Position numbers and translations under genes: made by a program | The notes under the pieces: model-generated | What the model was told of the DNA's origin: nothing | The model's database searches: none | The model's input: the letters and a program-made list of their open reading frames with translations, nothing else | Part shown: piece by piece, positions 8,047-16,535 of the stretch | Position numbering within the stretch: position 1 is the stretch's first letter | Layout of the letters: the number at the start of each line of letters is the position of its first letter | Source: Microcaldota archaeon | GTDB taxonomy: Archaea; Micrarchaeota; Micrarchaeia; Micrarchaeales; Micrarchaeaceae | DNA length: 21,811 nt | Assembly: GCA_021816645.1 (NCBI GenBank) | Contig: JAKAXF010000006.1 | Location: 1 to 21,811, forward strand | Direction of reading: 5' to 3'

Positions 8047-8691
8047 ATGAAAAATAAGAACGAAAGATTAACAGACAGGTATGATACCTTCGTTTTTGAC
8101 TGGGATGGTACGCTCAACAGAATGGGCCTCATACTCTGGATGAAGGACCACGCCAAGATACTCCTCGGTCTATACGGGAGAACTGGCTCTGGACGCGCGC
8201 CAGGCATGCCTGAGGATATAAAGGGGAGGATAGAGGAAGAGGAGATAGGGTCCAGGCTCTTCTCCAGGCTGGTCGACATAAAGATGGCGTTCTCAAAGGT
8301 GAAGATGCAGGAAGGCGCGATTGACGTGCTCAAGTACCTCAAGAGGAGAGGCAGGAACGTAGCACTTTTTTCAGACGCAGACAGCTACATCGTACTGAAA
8401 GGGGTCGGACAGCACGACGTAGAGAAGTATTTCGACATAATAGTCAGCACCAGGATGTTCAAGGCACCGAAACCACACCCCCTCGGCCTGCTGGAAATAC
8501 TGAGGCTACTCGGAGCAAAGAAGGACAGAACGCTGTACATAGGAGACACACTACTCGACTACCAGGCCGCCAAGAACGCGGGAGTAGATTTCTGCGCCGT
8601 GTGCGGTGGTTTTGACAGCTACGCAACTTTCAGGAAAAGCGGCGTTAAGATAATATTCAGGACTATAGAAGAATTGAAGAGGAGCCTGTAG
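8047..8691 (+). CDS. HAD-superfamily hydrolase, phosphoglycolate-phosphatase-like
   Basis: This 214-aa cytoplasmic phosphatase-like protein has all four HAD motifs in order. Motif I is FDWDGTLN (nucleophile Asp 18, Asp 20). Motif II is LFSDADS. The motif III Lys is in FKAPKPHPLG. Motif IV is YIGDTLLDYQAAKNAG. A helical cap occupies about residues 27-85. The layout resembles Gph/PpaX-type phosphatases, and the substrate cannot be told from sequence. The frame is open upstream to a TTG at 8038, but the ATG at 8047 is preferred because it precedes the normal run-in to motif I. It starts 12 bases after the leuS stop on the same strand, suggesting co-transcription. Odd point: motif I is followed by LNRMG rather than the more usual L-x-D-S or L-V-D-S. 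Confidence 0.85.
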   Translation: MKNKNERLTDRYDTFVFDWDGTLNRMGLILWMKDHAKILLGLYGRTGSGRAPGMPEDIKGRIEEEEIGSRLFSRLVDIKMAFSKVKMQEGAIDVLKYLKRRGRNVALFSDADSYIVLKGVGQHDVEKYFDIIVSTRMFKAPKPHPLGLLEILRLLGAKKDRTLYIGDTLLDYQAAKNAGVDFCAVCGGFDSYATFRKSGVKIIFRTIEELKRSL

Positions 8692-8705
8692 GGCGTGGGT
8701 TAGCC

Positions 8706-8713
8706 TTATTAAT
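8706..8713 (+). promoter_or_regulatory. TATA-like element upstream of the SecB-like gene
   Basis: TTATTAAT is centred near 8709, about 26 bases ahead of a predicted start near 8735. This would leave a leader of about 13 bases containing GTGGTAG before the ATG at 8748. It suggests the gene can be transcribed separately from leuS and the HAD gene. Confidence 0.35.
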
Positions 8714-8747
8714 GTTTTGGAAGCATATCTAATGCTAAAGTGGTAGT

Positions 8748-9173
8748 ATGATAACAGGATTTACCATAAAGAAGGTAGAAGGAGCTATAGATTCCCAGGA
8801 GTCTTTAGTAAAGCAGATGTTTCCGAAGATGACCATAAACATCGACGGAGTTACCTCGAATGATGACAAACTGAAGGTAGAGTATTCTTTCTTTGCGGAC
8901 TATCTCGATGGAACCACGAAGGAGTCGAAGAGCGTAGGGCACATAAAGCTCTCTGGAGACATAGATGTAAAGGAGAGCAAGGAGGCCGTGAGCGCTATAC
9001 TCAAGAAGTGGTCGGAGTCGAGCCAGCTTCCGGTTCCTCTAGCAGAGGAAATAATAAACGGGCTCAACTTCAGGTGCAGCGCAACCGGTACGCTCGTTGC
9101 GTATTCGCTTGGTCTGATACCGCCGATGGTCATAAGCCCGACAAAGGTGCAGGAGAGCAAGCCGGCCAAATGA
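8748..9173 (+). CDS. Small conserved-looking protein, possibly SecB-like fold
   Basis: No firm family. The 141-aa soluble protein appears to alternate strands in its first 80 residues (MTINIDGVTS, KLKVEYSFFADYLDG, GHIKLSGDIDV). A helix with a conserved-looking Trp follows (AVSAILKKWSES), then LPVPLAEEIINGLNF, CSATGTLVAYSLGLIPP and a Pro-rich end (MVISPTK). Strands followed by two helices and a closing L-x-P-P-x-x-x-x-P segment is the pattern of SecB-like proteins, including the small archaeal relatives as I remember them. In bacteria SecB keeps preproteins unfolded for export or acts as chaperone for toxin-antitoxin pairs. No toxin or antitoxin is adjacent, so an export or general chaperone role is the more natural guess. 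A hairpin with a T-run follows the stop. Gene reality is likely; function is tentative. Confidence 0.65.
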   Translation: MITGFTIKKVEGAIDSQESLVKQMFPKMTINIDGVTSNDDKLKVEYSFFADYLDGTTKESKSVGHIKLSGDIDVKESKEAVSAILKKWSESSQLPVPLAEEIINGLNFRCSATGTLVAYSLGLIPPMVISPTKVQESKPAK

Positions 9174-9192
9174 GAGCGTCCGCTCTTTTTTC
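9173..9192 (+). terminator. Hairpin plus T-run after the SecB-like gene
   Basis: AGAGC (9173-9177) pairs with GCTCT (9182-9186) around a four-base loop, and a run of six T follows directly (9186-9191). It begins in the stop codon of the gene at 8748-9173. Matches the general form of an intrinsic or T-run archaeal terminator. Confidence 0.5.
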
Positions 9193-9220
9193 TTTCTCGC
9201 ACCTTTTCCATTTTTGCACA

Positions 9221-9235
9221 GGATAGCTCAGTCGG
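9221..9235 (+). other. tRNA D-arm-like 15-base fragment (not a complete tRNA)
   Basis: GGATAGCTCAGTCGG is identical to the end of the acceptor stem, U8-A9, D-stem 5' strand and D-loop start of many tRNAs. The 3' D strand does not follow (GAGATATA instead of TAGAGC), and no anticodon or T arm is found in the following 90 bases. It lies between the terminator of the preceding gene and the polB TATA-like element. It could be a relic or chance. Confidence 0.3.
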
Positions 9236-9242
9236 AGATATA

Positions 9243-9254
9243 AGGAATATATAG
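9243..9254 (+). promoter_or_regulatory. TATA-like element upstream of polB
   Basis: AGGAATATATAG, centred near 9249, would place transcription start near 9275. This leaves a leader of about 34 bases that contains a T-run and ends in GAGGAG directly ahead of the ATG at 9309. That Shine-Dalgarno-like stretch is closer to the ATG than is ideal. Confidence 0.4.
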
Positions 9255-9308
9255 GTATCCTCGCAATATGCTCTGTAGGAGTTATTCTCTTTTTTAGGGT
9301 TTGAGGAG

Positions 9309-11771
9309 ATGGCAAAGTCTGAAAGCGGAAAGCTTAAGCTGGAGGGGATGATTTTTGACGTGGACTACCTAGCGGCGGGAGACCGCGTCTACATAAGGCT
9401 GGCCTTCAAGGAGCTGTCAGGCAAGGTTTACGAGTTATTCGACAGGGACTTCATGCCCTATTTCTACCTCGTTCCCCAATTCGGAGTCGGGGAAGTTAAC
9501 GTAAAGGACGCTTACGTGATCGACAACGGCAAGACGATAAGCGCGACATCGGTGCAGAAGGAAAAGAGAAAGCTTGCGGGCAAGGAGCTCGATGTCTACA
9601 AGGTATACGTGCAGAACCCGCTCTCAGTTCCGAAGCTCAGCGGAGCGCTTAGAAGTAAGGGAACAGCTTATGAAAACGACATTCCGTTTGCCAGGAGGTA
9701 CATACTCGACAAGGCGATAGTACCGTTCTCCGATTACGTGATCGAGGCGGAGAAGGCTGACGATGAACGCCTTTACATAGTGAGCATGGAGCGTTCAGAA
9801 AACAAAGAAAACGGCAACGGTTGGAGCAGGCTGAATTCGATGTGCTTCGACATAGAGACCTACAATCCCGCTGGCGCATCCAGGCCCGACAAGGATCCTA
9901 TACTCATGATCAGCTACTCATACAAAAAAGGGAACGGCGAAAGCGGAAAGGGCGTTATAACTTACAAGGACGTTGGCGCAGAGATCGTCGACCTGGCCAA
10001 GGACGAAAAGGACATGCTTATAAAATTCTCGAAGATGCTGGATGATCTTGAAATAGACGTTCTGTCTGGATACGCCTCTACTAATTTCGACATAAGATAT
10101 ATGCTCGACAGGGCTAAGGCGATAGGCCTAGATATAGATATCGGGAGATTTGCTGGAGAGACCAGACTGGAGAAACACGGAATGATAGACAAGGTGAAGC
10201 TTGCCGGGAGGATGCACGTCGATATGTTCAACGTGTCCAAGTTCATATCCGTGGTCGGGGCTTCGGCCAACATACTTAGGCTGAGCAGCTTCAAGCTCAA
10301 GGACGTGTACGAGGCGATAAGCACAGAGAAAAAGGTTATGGTAGACAAGCCTAACATATGGCAGATGTGGGACGAGGGAGGAGAAAAGTTGAGAGAGCTT
10401 ATATATTACAACCTGAACGACGCCGACGCGTTGAGGACAGTTTACGACACTTTCACCCCGATAATATTTGAGCTCGCCACGATCACGGGGGACGTCGCGG
10501 GTGACGTTGCCGTATCAACGACCAGCCAGCTCGTAGAGTTCATGCTGATGAGGTACGCCTACGAGTTTGGGGAGCTAATTCCAAACAAACCCGGAGAGGG
10601 GCAGATTGTGAGCAGGGCAAGCAACCCGATAGAAGGCGCTTTCGTAAAGACACCGCAGCCGGGAATATACGACAGGCTCGTTATGTTCGACTTCAGGGGG
10701 TTGTATCCCTCGATAATAATATCGCACAACATAGACGTATCCGCCATATGCACTGATTGCAAGGATTACTACGAATCACCTACCGGAACCAAGTTCAGGA
10801 AAGACGGCGTGTATATTACACCTTCAATACTCAAGCTGCTGACAACGCAGAGGAGCGAGGTCAAGAAGCTCTACAAGAAAGATCCCGACAATATCGTACT
10901 GGGCTCAAGGTCTCAGGCGCTGAAGATACTCGCCAACGCCTTCTACGGATATCTCGGCTACGCCAGGGCGAGATGGTACTCGAGGGAGTGCGCCGCCAGC
11001 GTAACGGCTTATGGCAGATTCTACATAAACGACTCTATAGATAAGGCGGAAAAGAGCGGCTTCAGGGTCCTGTACGGAGACACTGATAGCATACTACTTC
11101 TACTGGGGGACAAGACCAAGGAGGACGCGTTCGCATTCATAAAGGGGCTAAATTCAAAGCTTCCTGAAGGAATGGAGATGGAGCTCGAAGACTTTTACAG
11201 CAGGGGGCTGTTCGTAGGCAGGAAGGTAGAGAATACCATAGTCGGCGCAAAGAAGAAGTACGCGCTACTATCGGAATCGGGCAGGATAAAGATAAAAGGG
11301 TTTGAGCTCGTAAGGAGAGACTGGTCGAAGATCGCCCAGGACACGCAAAAGAAAGTCCTGGAGGTCATACTCAGGGAGGGAAGCGCAGAGAAGGCGGCGA
11401 ACATAGTCAAGGACGTGGTTAAGAATCTTAAGGAGGGCAAGATTCCGCTCGACGAGCTCGTGATAAGGACGCAGCTCAGAAAAGGGATATACAGCTACGA
11501 CCAGAAGTCGCCGGAGATAGCGGCGGCGAGAAAAGCGGTCGAGAGCGGACTCAGGAAGAAAGAGGAGCTGGAGCAGGGAGTGATAGGTTATATAATAACG
11601 AACAGCGGAAAAAGCATATCTGACGCAGCGCAGCTGTACGGCATCGCCAAGGACTACAACGCAGACTACTATATAAACCACCAGGTGCTGCCGGCTACGA
11701 TGCGAATACTCAAAGAGCTAAATTTTGATGAGAGCGAATTGAAGGGCAACGGTAAACAGAAGAAGTTATGA
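9309..11771 (+). CDS. polB: Family B DNA polymerase with 3'-5' exonuclease
   Basis: This 820-aa replicative or repair DNA polymerase is of archaeal PolB type. Exonuclease motifs are complete: Exo I FDIET (180-184), Exo II NFD (259-261), Exo III Y-N-L-N-D (367-371). Polymerase motif A is DFRGLYPSII (from Asp 461), motif B KILANAFYGYLGYARARWYS (from Lys 539), and motif C YGDTDS (589-594). The KKKYALL stretch and the thumb region follow, and the C-terminus is basic (KGNGKQKKL) but lacks a clear PIP box. Two small departures from the common archaeal sequences are visible: Gly instead of Ser in motif A (usual DFRSLYPS) and Ala instead of Ser after the motif B Asn (usual NSFYG). Length is close to the usual 770-900 residues, so there is no intein. 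The map gene begins nine bases after the stop. Confidence 0.95.
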   Translation: MAKSESGKLKLEGMIFDVDYLAAGDRVYIRLAFKELSGKVYELFDRDFMPYFYLVPQFGVGEVNVKDAYVIDNGKTISATSVQKEKRKLAGKELDVYKVYVQNPLSVPKLSGALRSKGTAYENDIPFARRYILDKAIVPFSDYVIEAEKADDERLYIVSMERSENKENGNGWSRLNSMCFDIETYNPAGASRPDKDPILMISYSYKKGNGESGKGVITYKDVGAEIVDLAKDEKDMLIKFSKMLDDLEIDVLSGYASTNFDIRYMLDRAKAIGLDIDIGRFAGETRLEKHGMIDKVKLAGRMHVDMFNVSKFISVVGASANILRLSSFKLKDVYEAISTEKKVMVDKPNIWQMWDEGGEKLRELIYYNLNDADALRTVYDTFTPIIFELATITGDVAGDVAVSTTSQLVEFMLMRYAYEFGELIPNKPGEGQIVSRASNPIEGAFVKTPQPGIYDRLVMFDFRGLYPSIIISHNIDVSAICTDCKDYYESPTGTKFRKDGVYITPSILKLLTTQRSEVKKLYKKDPDNIVLGSRSQALKILANAFYGYLGYARARWYSRECAASVTAYGRFYINDSIDKAEKSGFRVLYGDTDSILLLLGDKTKEDAFAFIKGLNSKLPEGMEMELEDFYSRGLFVGRKVENTIVGAKKKYALLSESGRIKIKGFELVRRDWSKIAQDTQKKVLEVILREGSAEKAANIVKDVVKNLKEGKIPLDELVIRTQLRKGIYSYDQKSPEIAAARKAVESGLRKKEELEQGVIGYIITNSGKSISDAAQLYGIAKDYNADYYINHQVLPATMRILKELNFDESELKGNGKQKKL

Positions 11772-11780
11772 GGTGCATGT

Positions 11781-12701
11781 ATGGAAGAGAACGATCAGAT
11801 TGCTGACAAGGAAGAAGTATTGAAGATCGCGGAAGGAGTGGGGAGCGTATCGCACAAGATGCTCGAGTACGCGAGGGAGAGGGTGAAACCAGGAGCGAAG
11901 CTGCTCGATGTTGCAAACGCGATAGAGGCGTTTGCGAAGGAGCAGGGCTACGGATTGGCGTTCCCAGTCAACCTGTCGATAAACGAATACGCTGCACACT
12001 ACGCCCCGTCATCCGAAGACGAGAGGGTGTTCGGAGAAAGCGATGTGGTTAAGATAGACCTGGGGGCCGAGAAAAACGGTGTCCTCGGAGACTGCGCTAT
12101 AACGGTAGATCTTTCAGGAGAGAACGGAAAGCTCATTGAAGCGTCTGAAGAAGCTCTGCAGAACGCGATAAGTACCGTAAGGGCTGGAGTCAAGCTTGGG
12201 GACATAGGCAAGGTTATAGAGGAAACGATAAAGGGCAAGGGCTACGTGCCGATAAAGAACCTGGGCGGGCACGGAGTTAGAGTCAACGACCTCCACTCAG
12301 ACCCGTTCATACCCAACTACGGCAACGGCGACGACACGGTGCTTAATGAAGGTGATATAATCGCGCTCGAGCCGTTCGCGACAAGCGGCAAGGGATACGT
12401 GGTTAACAGCGACTTTTACGAGATATATGGATACGTCGGAGAAGCCGCGACCAGGAACGGAGATGCGAGGATCATGCTGAAAGAGATAGAAAAGAGCTAT
12501 CGGGACAACCCTTTTGCAGTAAGGTGGCTTTCTGGACTGTTCAGCTCAAGTTTCTCGCTGTACAGCGCCGTAAGAGAGTTGCTAAGGGTTGGAGCGATAG
12601 AAGTGTATCCCGCGCTTGTCGAGTCTGGAAAGGGACTCGTCTCCCAGTTCGAGCACGAGATGGTTGTCGAGAAGGACGGCTGCAGGGTTCTTACAAAATA
12701 A
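11781..12701 (+). CDS. map: Methionine aminopeptidase, type II
   Basis: This 306-aa cytosolic metallopeptidase removes the initiator Met from new proteins. The five metal ligands of the pita-bread fold are recognisable: Asp 93 (KIDLGA), Asp 104 (GDCAITVD), His 164 (GGHGV), Glu 197 (ALEPFA) and Glu 291 (QFEHEMVV). The catalytic His is 73 (AAHYAP). The insertion of roughly 60 residues between the His and second-last ligand regions marks type II (archaeal/eukaryotic), and its helical part is at about 220-275. An AGGTG ribosome binding site overlaps the polB stop and is five bases from the ATG at 11781, so translation is likely coupled with polB. One unusual position: FEHEMVV where the family usually has FEHTMVV or FEHTIVV. 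Confidence 0.95.
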   Translation: MEENDQIADKEEVLKIAEGVGSVSHKMLEYARERVKPGAKLLDVANAIEAFAKEQGYGLAFPVNLSINEYAAHYAPSSEDERVFGESDVVKIDLGAEKNGVLGDCAITVDLSGENGKLIEASEEALQNAISTVRAGVKLGDIGKVIEETIKGKGYVPIKNLGGHGVRVNDLHSDPFIPNYGNGDDTVLNEGDIIALEPFATSGKGYVVNSDFYEIYGYVGEAATRNGDARIMLKEIEKSYRDNPFAVRWLSGLFSSSFSLYSAVRELLRVGAIEVYPALVESGKGLVSQFEHEMVVEKDGCRVLTK

Positions 12702-12718
12702 ACTTAAATAAATAAATT
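12702..12718. terminator. AT-only convergent gap between map and nrdJ
   Basis: The 17 bases between the two convergent stops are almost entirely A and T (CTTAAATAAATAAATTT), giving T-rich ends on both strands. This is suitable for transcription termination in archaea. No stem of note. Confidence 0.35.
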
Positions 12719-15004
12719 TCAGTCTCCACACACGCTGTATCCGCACTTGGGGCACGTGAAGCAGCCGCCTCCGGATATCATCACCGTACCGCAGTCCGGG
12801 CACTTTACCTCTTTCTCAGGTATGATTATGTAGTTGCTCGCTCCGGCCTTTATTTCCCCTATCGTCATTACTTCCTTCTCCTTCTTTTCCTTCTCGATGT
12901 GCTTCTGCTTAACGCTGGCGAAGCTGCTTCCGGCAACCTGCTGCCTTGATAGAGGCTGCAGCACCTGTACGCTCTTGCTCTGGTCCCTGTATATCGTTAT
13001 GCCCTTGCAACCGAGATTGTAGGCCTGCAGGTACGCGCTCTCCACATCCTGCGGAGTTGCACTGCTCGGGAGGTTTATAGTCTTTGAAACCGCGTTGTCT
13101 ACATACTTCTGGAAGGCCGCCTGCATCTTTACGTGCCATTCCGGAGACACATCAAAAGCGGTGACGAAGAGCCTTCGGACATCTTCCGGTATTTCCTCCA
13201 CGTCCTGTATCGTGGTCCTGCCAGCAAGGCTGCTCATGAGCTCGTCAGAGTAGAAACCCTGCTCCAGAGCAAATCTCTCGAACTCGTTGTTTATCTCTAT
13301 CAGGTTCGAGCCCAGGCTTTCCTGTACGTTGCGCATGTAAACTACAGAGAATATTGGCTCAATCCCCTGCGACGTTCCTCCTGATATTATGCTTATTGTT
13401 CCTGTTGGCGCGATCGTAGTGACCGTAGAATTCCTCAGCGGCTTGTGGCCGAGCTTGTACCATATGCTGTTCTTGAATTCAGGGAACTCACCCTTCTCTG
13501 CGGCGAGGGCCTCGCTCGCCCTTCTGCCCTCCCTGCTTATGAATGACATTACCTCCTCAGCCAGGAGCAGCGCCTCGTTGCTGTCATACCTGATACCGAG
13601 CTTTATGAGAAGGTCTGCCCACCCCATGATTCCGAGGCCTATTCTCCTTATGCTCTTGGATACCTCTTCTATCTGCTTTAGCGGATAATGATTTGCATCT
13701 ATCACGTTGTCCAGAAACCTTACGCCAAGCCACGTTACTCGCTTCAGCTCGTCCCAATCAACATCAAAATGGTGGTCTATCCTCTTCACCATGTTTGCAA
13801 GATTTATCGAACCAAGATTGCAAGAATCAAAGGGATAGAGCGGCTGTTCGCCGCATGGGTTTGTTGACTCGATAGGACCGTACGAAGGAACAGGGTTTGA
13901 GAACGTTGAATTCATCCTGTCCAGGAAGACAAGCCCCGGGTCTCCTGTCTTCCACGCCATCGTGACTATGAGGTTCCACACGGCCCTGGCGTTGAGGTAT
14001 CTAACAGCCTTGCCGTTTCTGGGGTTTATCAGCGGATAGTCCGTATCATCTCTTACGGCCTTCATGAACGTGTCAGTTACCCCGACGGATATGTTGAAAT
14101 TCCTCATCACTCCTTCCCTCTCTTTTAGCACTATGAAGTCCAGGATATCAGGATGGTCAACGCGGAGTATGCCCATGTTCGCTCCTCTTCTCTTCCCGCC
14201 CTGCTTAATCTGTTCGGTTGCGGCATCGAATACCTTCATGAATGATATTGGGCCGGAGGCTACGCCACCCGTGCTCTTCACCACGTCGTTTGCCGGCCTA
14301 AGCCTGGAAAAGGCGAATCCAGTGCCGCCTCCGGATTGGTGTATAAGTGCGGCGTATTTTACCGCGTCGAATATCTCGGTCAGTGAATCGCCTACCGGAA
14401 GCACGAAGCACGCGCTAAGCTGCCCGAGCGGAGTACCAGCGTTCATCAGTGTAGGAGAGTTGGGCATGAACCTGAATGATGTCATCACATCGTAGAACTG
14501 CTTCTCCAGCTCCTTTATCTCTTCATCGCTCTTTCCGTATCCCCTCTCCACTTCTGCGAGCGCGTGAGAAACCCTGGTGAAGAGCTGCTTCGGTGTCTCT
14601 ATCACTTTTCCGTTGGTGTCTTTTACAAGATACCTCGCGGCGAGAACAGTTATGGAATTTATTGGCAGCTTGAGATCGTCTTCTGATATTCCAAGGCTCG
14701 TTTTTGCGCGCCTTATATCGGCCCTCTTGCTCCTGAACAGTATGTACGACTTGGCCACGGCCTTTTCCTTTTCCATCAGGATACCTTCAAGGATGTCCTG
14801 TATCTCTTCTACGCTTATCTCGTCCTTTCCGGTTTCTTCTATCTTTTTCACTGCCGTGCTGCATATCGTGTTTGCTGAATTGAGATTCTCAGCATCGTCC
14901 CTGTCCGGATATACGTCGGAAAAAGCGCCGAACAACGCGTGCAGTATCTTCTCCTTATCGAATTCTCTCTTTTCCCCGTTTCTTTTTATGACAAAATGCG
15001 CCAT
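12719..15004 (-). CDS. nrdJ: Ribonucleotide reductase, adenosylcobalamin-dependent (class II) large subunit
   Basis: This 761-aa enzyme makes deoxyribonucleotides. An N-terminal ATP cone (FVIKRNGEKREFDKEKILHA) is followed by the reductase barrel with GQLSACFVLPVGD (first redox Cys), GGGTGFAFSRLRP, NPCGEQPL (radical Cys and catalytic Glu), SCNLGSINLANM, and NSTVTTIAPTGTIS near the substrate site. It ends with a Cys-rich zinc-ribbon-like tail (CPDCGTVMI, then CFTCPKCGYSVCGD) that carries the thiols re-reducing the active site in class II enzymes. No R2 or activase gene is adjacent, consistent with class II and a need for cobalamin. The frame opens 20 codons further upstream (15064), but that ATG lies against a TATA-like ATTTAAAAAA (15051-15060). 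The internal ATG at 15002-15004, preceded by GGTGA, is therefore the likelier start. No intein. Confidence 0.93.
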   Translation of the reverse strand: MAHFVIKRNGEKREFDKEKILHALFGAFSDVYPDRDDAENLNSANTICSTAVKKIEETGKDEISVEEIQDILEGILMEKEKAVAKSYILFRSKRADIRRAKTSLGISEDDLKLPINSITVLAARYLVKDTNGKVIETPKQLFTRVSHALAEVERGYGKSDEEIKELEKQFYDVMTSFRFMPNSPTLMNAGTPLGQLSACFVLPVGDSLTEIFDAVKYAALIHQSGGGTGFAFSRLRPANDVVKSTGGVASGPISFMKVFDAATEQIKQGGKRRGANMGILRVDHPDILDFIVLKEREGVMRNFNISVGVTDTFMKAVRDDTDYPLINPRNGKAVRYLNARAVWNLIVTMAWKTGDPGLVFLDRMNSTFSNPVPSYGPIESTNPCGEQPLYPFDSCNLGSINLANMVKRIDHHFDVDWDELKRVTWLGVRFLDNVIDANHYPLKQIEEVSKSIRRIGLGIMGWADLLIKLGIRYDSNEALLLAEEVMSFISREGRRASEALAAEKGEFPEFKNSIWYKLGHKPLRNSTVTTIAPTGTISIISGGTSQGIEPIFSVVYMRNVQESLGSNLIEINNEFERFALEQGFYSDELMSSLAGRTTIQDVEEIPEDVRRLFVTAFDVSPEWHVKMQAAFQKYVDNAVSKTINLPSSATPQDVESAYLQAYNLGCKGITIYRDQSKSVQVLQPLSRQQVAGSSFASVKQKHIEKEKKEKEVMTIGEIKAGASNYIIIPEKEVKCPDCGTVMISGGGCFTCPKCGYSVCGD

Positions 15005-15050
15005 GGTCACCAACCCCCACTCAGAGTCGCTAATAGATTCAATGGTAAGG

Positions 15051-15060
15051 TTTTTTAAAT
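15051..15060 (-). promoter_or_regulatory. TATA-like element of nrdJ
   Basis: On the minus strand ATTTAAAAAA is centred near 15056, predicting a start of transcription near 15030 and a leader of about 26 bases before the ATG at 15004. The position inside the longer open frame is what argues for the downstream start. The rest of the 186-base gap up to asnS holds only T-rich stretches that may terminate asnS. Confidence 0.5.
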
Positions 15061-15190
15061 CCATTATGCGGCGTTTAGATTGTAGTATAATTTTGCAAAT
15101 GGTATAGCGCTAAATTCCTGCACGCGGGTTGAATAAATTCTTTGCCGTGCCCTCCGTCGAAAGAAAAATTGCGGAATGTTGAAAAAATTC

Positions 15191-16495
15191 TTACGGCACC
15201 AACCTGTTGATCATCCTTGGGAATGGTATCGCGTCCCTTATGTGGTCGAGATTTAGCACCCATTTCAGAATACGTTCTACGCCCAGACCGAAACCTGCGT
15301 GAGGCACAGAGCCGTATTTTCTCAGGTCCAGGTACCATTTGTAGTTGTCTATATTCATCTTCATCTCCCTCATCCTCTCGAGAAGCGGTTCGAGGCGCCA
15401 TTCCCTCTCGCTTCCCCCTATTATCTCTCCGTGCCCGTGCGGCGCCAGCATGTCCGCACACAGTACTGTTCTTGGATCCTTCGGGTTTATCGGCATGTAG
15501 AAGGCTTTCAACTCCTTCGGCATGTTGTAAACGAATATAGGCTTATCCTCGTCCTCCGTGAGCAGTCGCTCCTCTTCTACCCCGAAGTCGTCGCCCCACT
15601 TCTTATCGGACCCCTTCTGCTGCAACAGCTCTATTGCCGAATCGTAGCTTATGCGCTTGAACGGAGGCTTTATCCTTAGCAGACTCTCAGGATCAACGTT
15701 AAAGAATTTGAGTATGTCCTCATTCTCCTTGGCCAGCTTGTTTGCCGCACTGCTCACCAGCTTCTCCTGCAGTTTCATGTTTGCAGCGTTGTTAAAGTAC
15801 GCCATCTCGGGTTCGAGGTGCCAATATTCGGCCAGATGTTTTACTGTTCTTGACTTCTCTGCCCTGAAGGACGGCGCAAACGAGTAAACCTTTTCCAGCG
15901 AGTATATCATCGCCTCGGCGTAGAGCTGCGACGACTCTGTCAGATAGGCCTTGCGGTCGAAGTATTCCACTTTGAAAAGGTTCGCGCCGGTCTCCCCGCC
16001 CGAGACTGTTATGATCGGGGGTGTTATTTCGTAGAAACCACGTTTGTCAAGAAATTCGCGAAGGTATCTGAACAGGTATGAACGCGCCTTCATAGCGTTT
16101 ATCATGCGCTGGCTCCTCAGCCAAAGATGCCTTACGTCCAACAGGAATTCGGCGCTCTGATACTCTGTTATGGGAAACTGCTCGCCCGAATGCACTAGAA
16201 AGACGTCCTTTGCTTCCATTTCTACTCCGTTGGGAGCCCTTTCGTCCTTTTTCACTACACCCTTCAGAAGCAGGCTGGATTCCAGGTAAGCTTTGTCGAG
16301 CATAGACCAGAGCTTTTCCCCTATCACGCTTTTATCGACCACGCACTGAACGACTCCGGTTCTGTCTCTCACGGTGATGAATATCTTGCCGCCCACCGTT
16401 CTCTTCCTGTGTATCCATCCCCTTATTATTTCCTCAGATTCCGCGTGTGCTATCGCTTTTGATATAGTGGTAGATTTGGAATAAGCCTTCAGCAT
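15191..16495 (-). CDS. asnS: Asparaginyl-tRNA synthetase
   Basis: This 434-aa class IIb synthetase charges tRNA-Asn. An N-terminal OB-fold anticodon-binding domain (about residues 18-105, IIRGWIHRKRTVGGKIFITV) precedes the catalytic core. Motif 1 lies around FLDKRGFYEITPPII. Motif 2 is SFAPSFRAEKSRTVKHLAEY, and motif 3 is PHAGFGLGVERI near the C-terminus. The AsnRS-like choices over AspRS are HLAEYWHLEPEMAY after motif 2 and the DAIPFPRMINRLVP ending. The open frame starts 16 codons upstream at 16543, but a TTTATATG element (about 16525-16532) lies inside that extension. The ATG at 16495 fits a nearly leaderless transcript. It is 73 bases downstream of cysN on the same strand. A direct AsnRS implies that Asn-tRNA need not come only from transamidation. 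Confidence 0.9.
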   Translation of the reverse strand: MLKAYSKSTTISKAIAHAESEEIIRGWIHRKRTVGGKIFITVRDRTGVVQCVVDKSVIGEKLWSMLDKAYLESSLLLKGVVKKDERAPNGVEMEAKDVFLVHSGEQFPITEYQSAEFLLDVRHLWLRSQRMINAMKARSYLFRYLREFLDKRGFYEITPPIITVSGGETGANLFKVEYFDRKAYLTESSQLYAEAMIYSLEKVYSFAPSFRAEKSRTVKHLAEYWHLEPEMAYFNNAANMKLQEKLVSSAANKLAKENEDILKFFNVDPESLLRIKPPFKRISYDSAIELLQQKGSDKKWGDDFGVEEERLLTEDEDKPIFVYNMPKELKAFYMPINPKDPRTVLCADMLAPHGHGEIIGGSEREWRLEPLLERMREMKMNIDNYKWYLDLRKYGSVPHAGFGLGVERILKWVLNLDHIRDAIPFPRMINRLVP

Positions 16496-16520
16496 GCTAT
16501 CAACAGATAGATTTGTTACC

Positions 16521-16535
16521 ACGCATATAAATCTT
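16521..16535 (-). promoter_or_regulatory. TATA-like element of asnS
   Basis: Minus-strand AAGATTTATATGCGT is centred about 27 bases from position 16502, seven bases ahead of the chosen ATG. It lies within the N-terminal extension of the longest open frame, so the longer frame is unlikely to be the translated one. Confidence 0.5.

Noticed and set aside
9309..15004. Possible inteins in PolB or NrdJ
   Set aside because: Both proteins are of normal length and all catalytic motifs are uninterrupted.
14577..15107. 176-codon open frame on the plus strand
   Set aside because: Antisense to nrdJ; Ser/Phe/Leu-rich composition typical of a reverse frame of a real gene.
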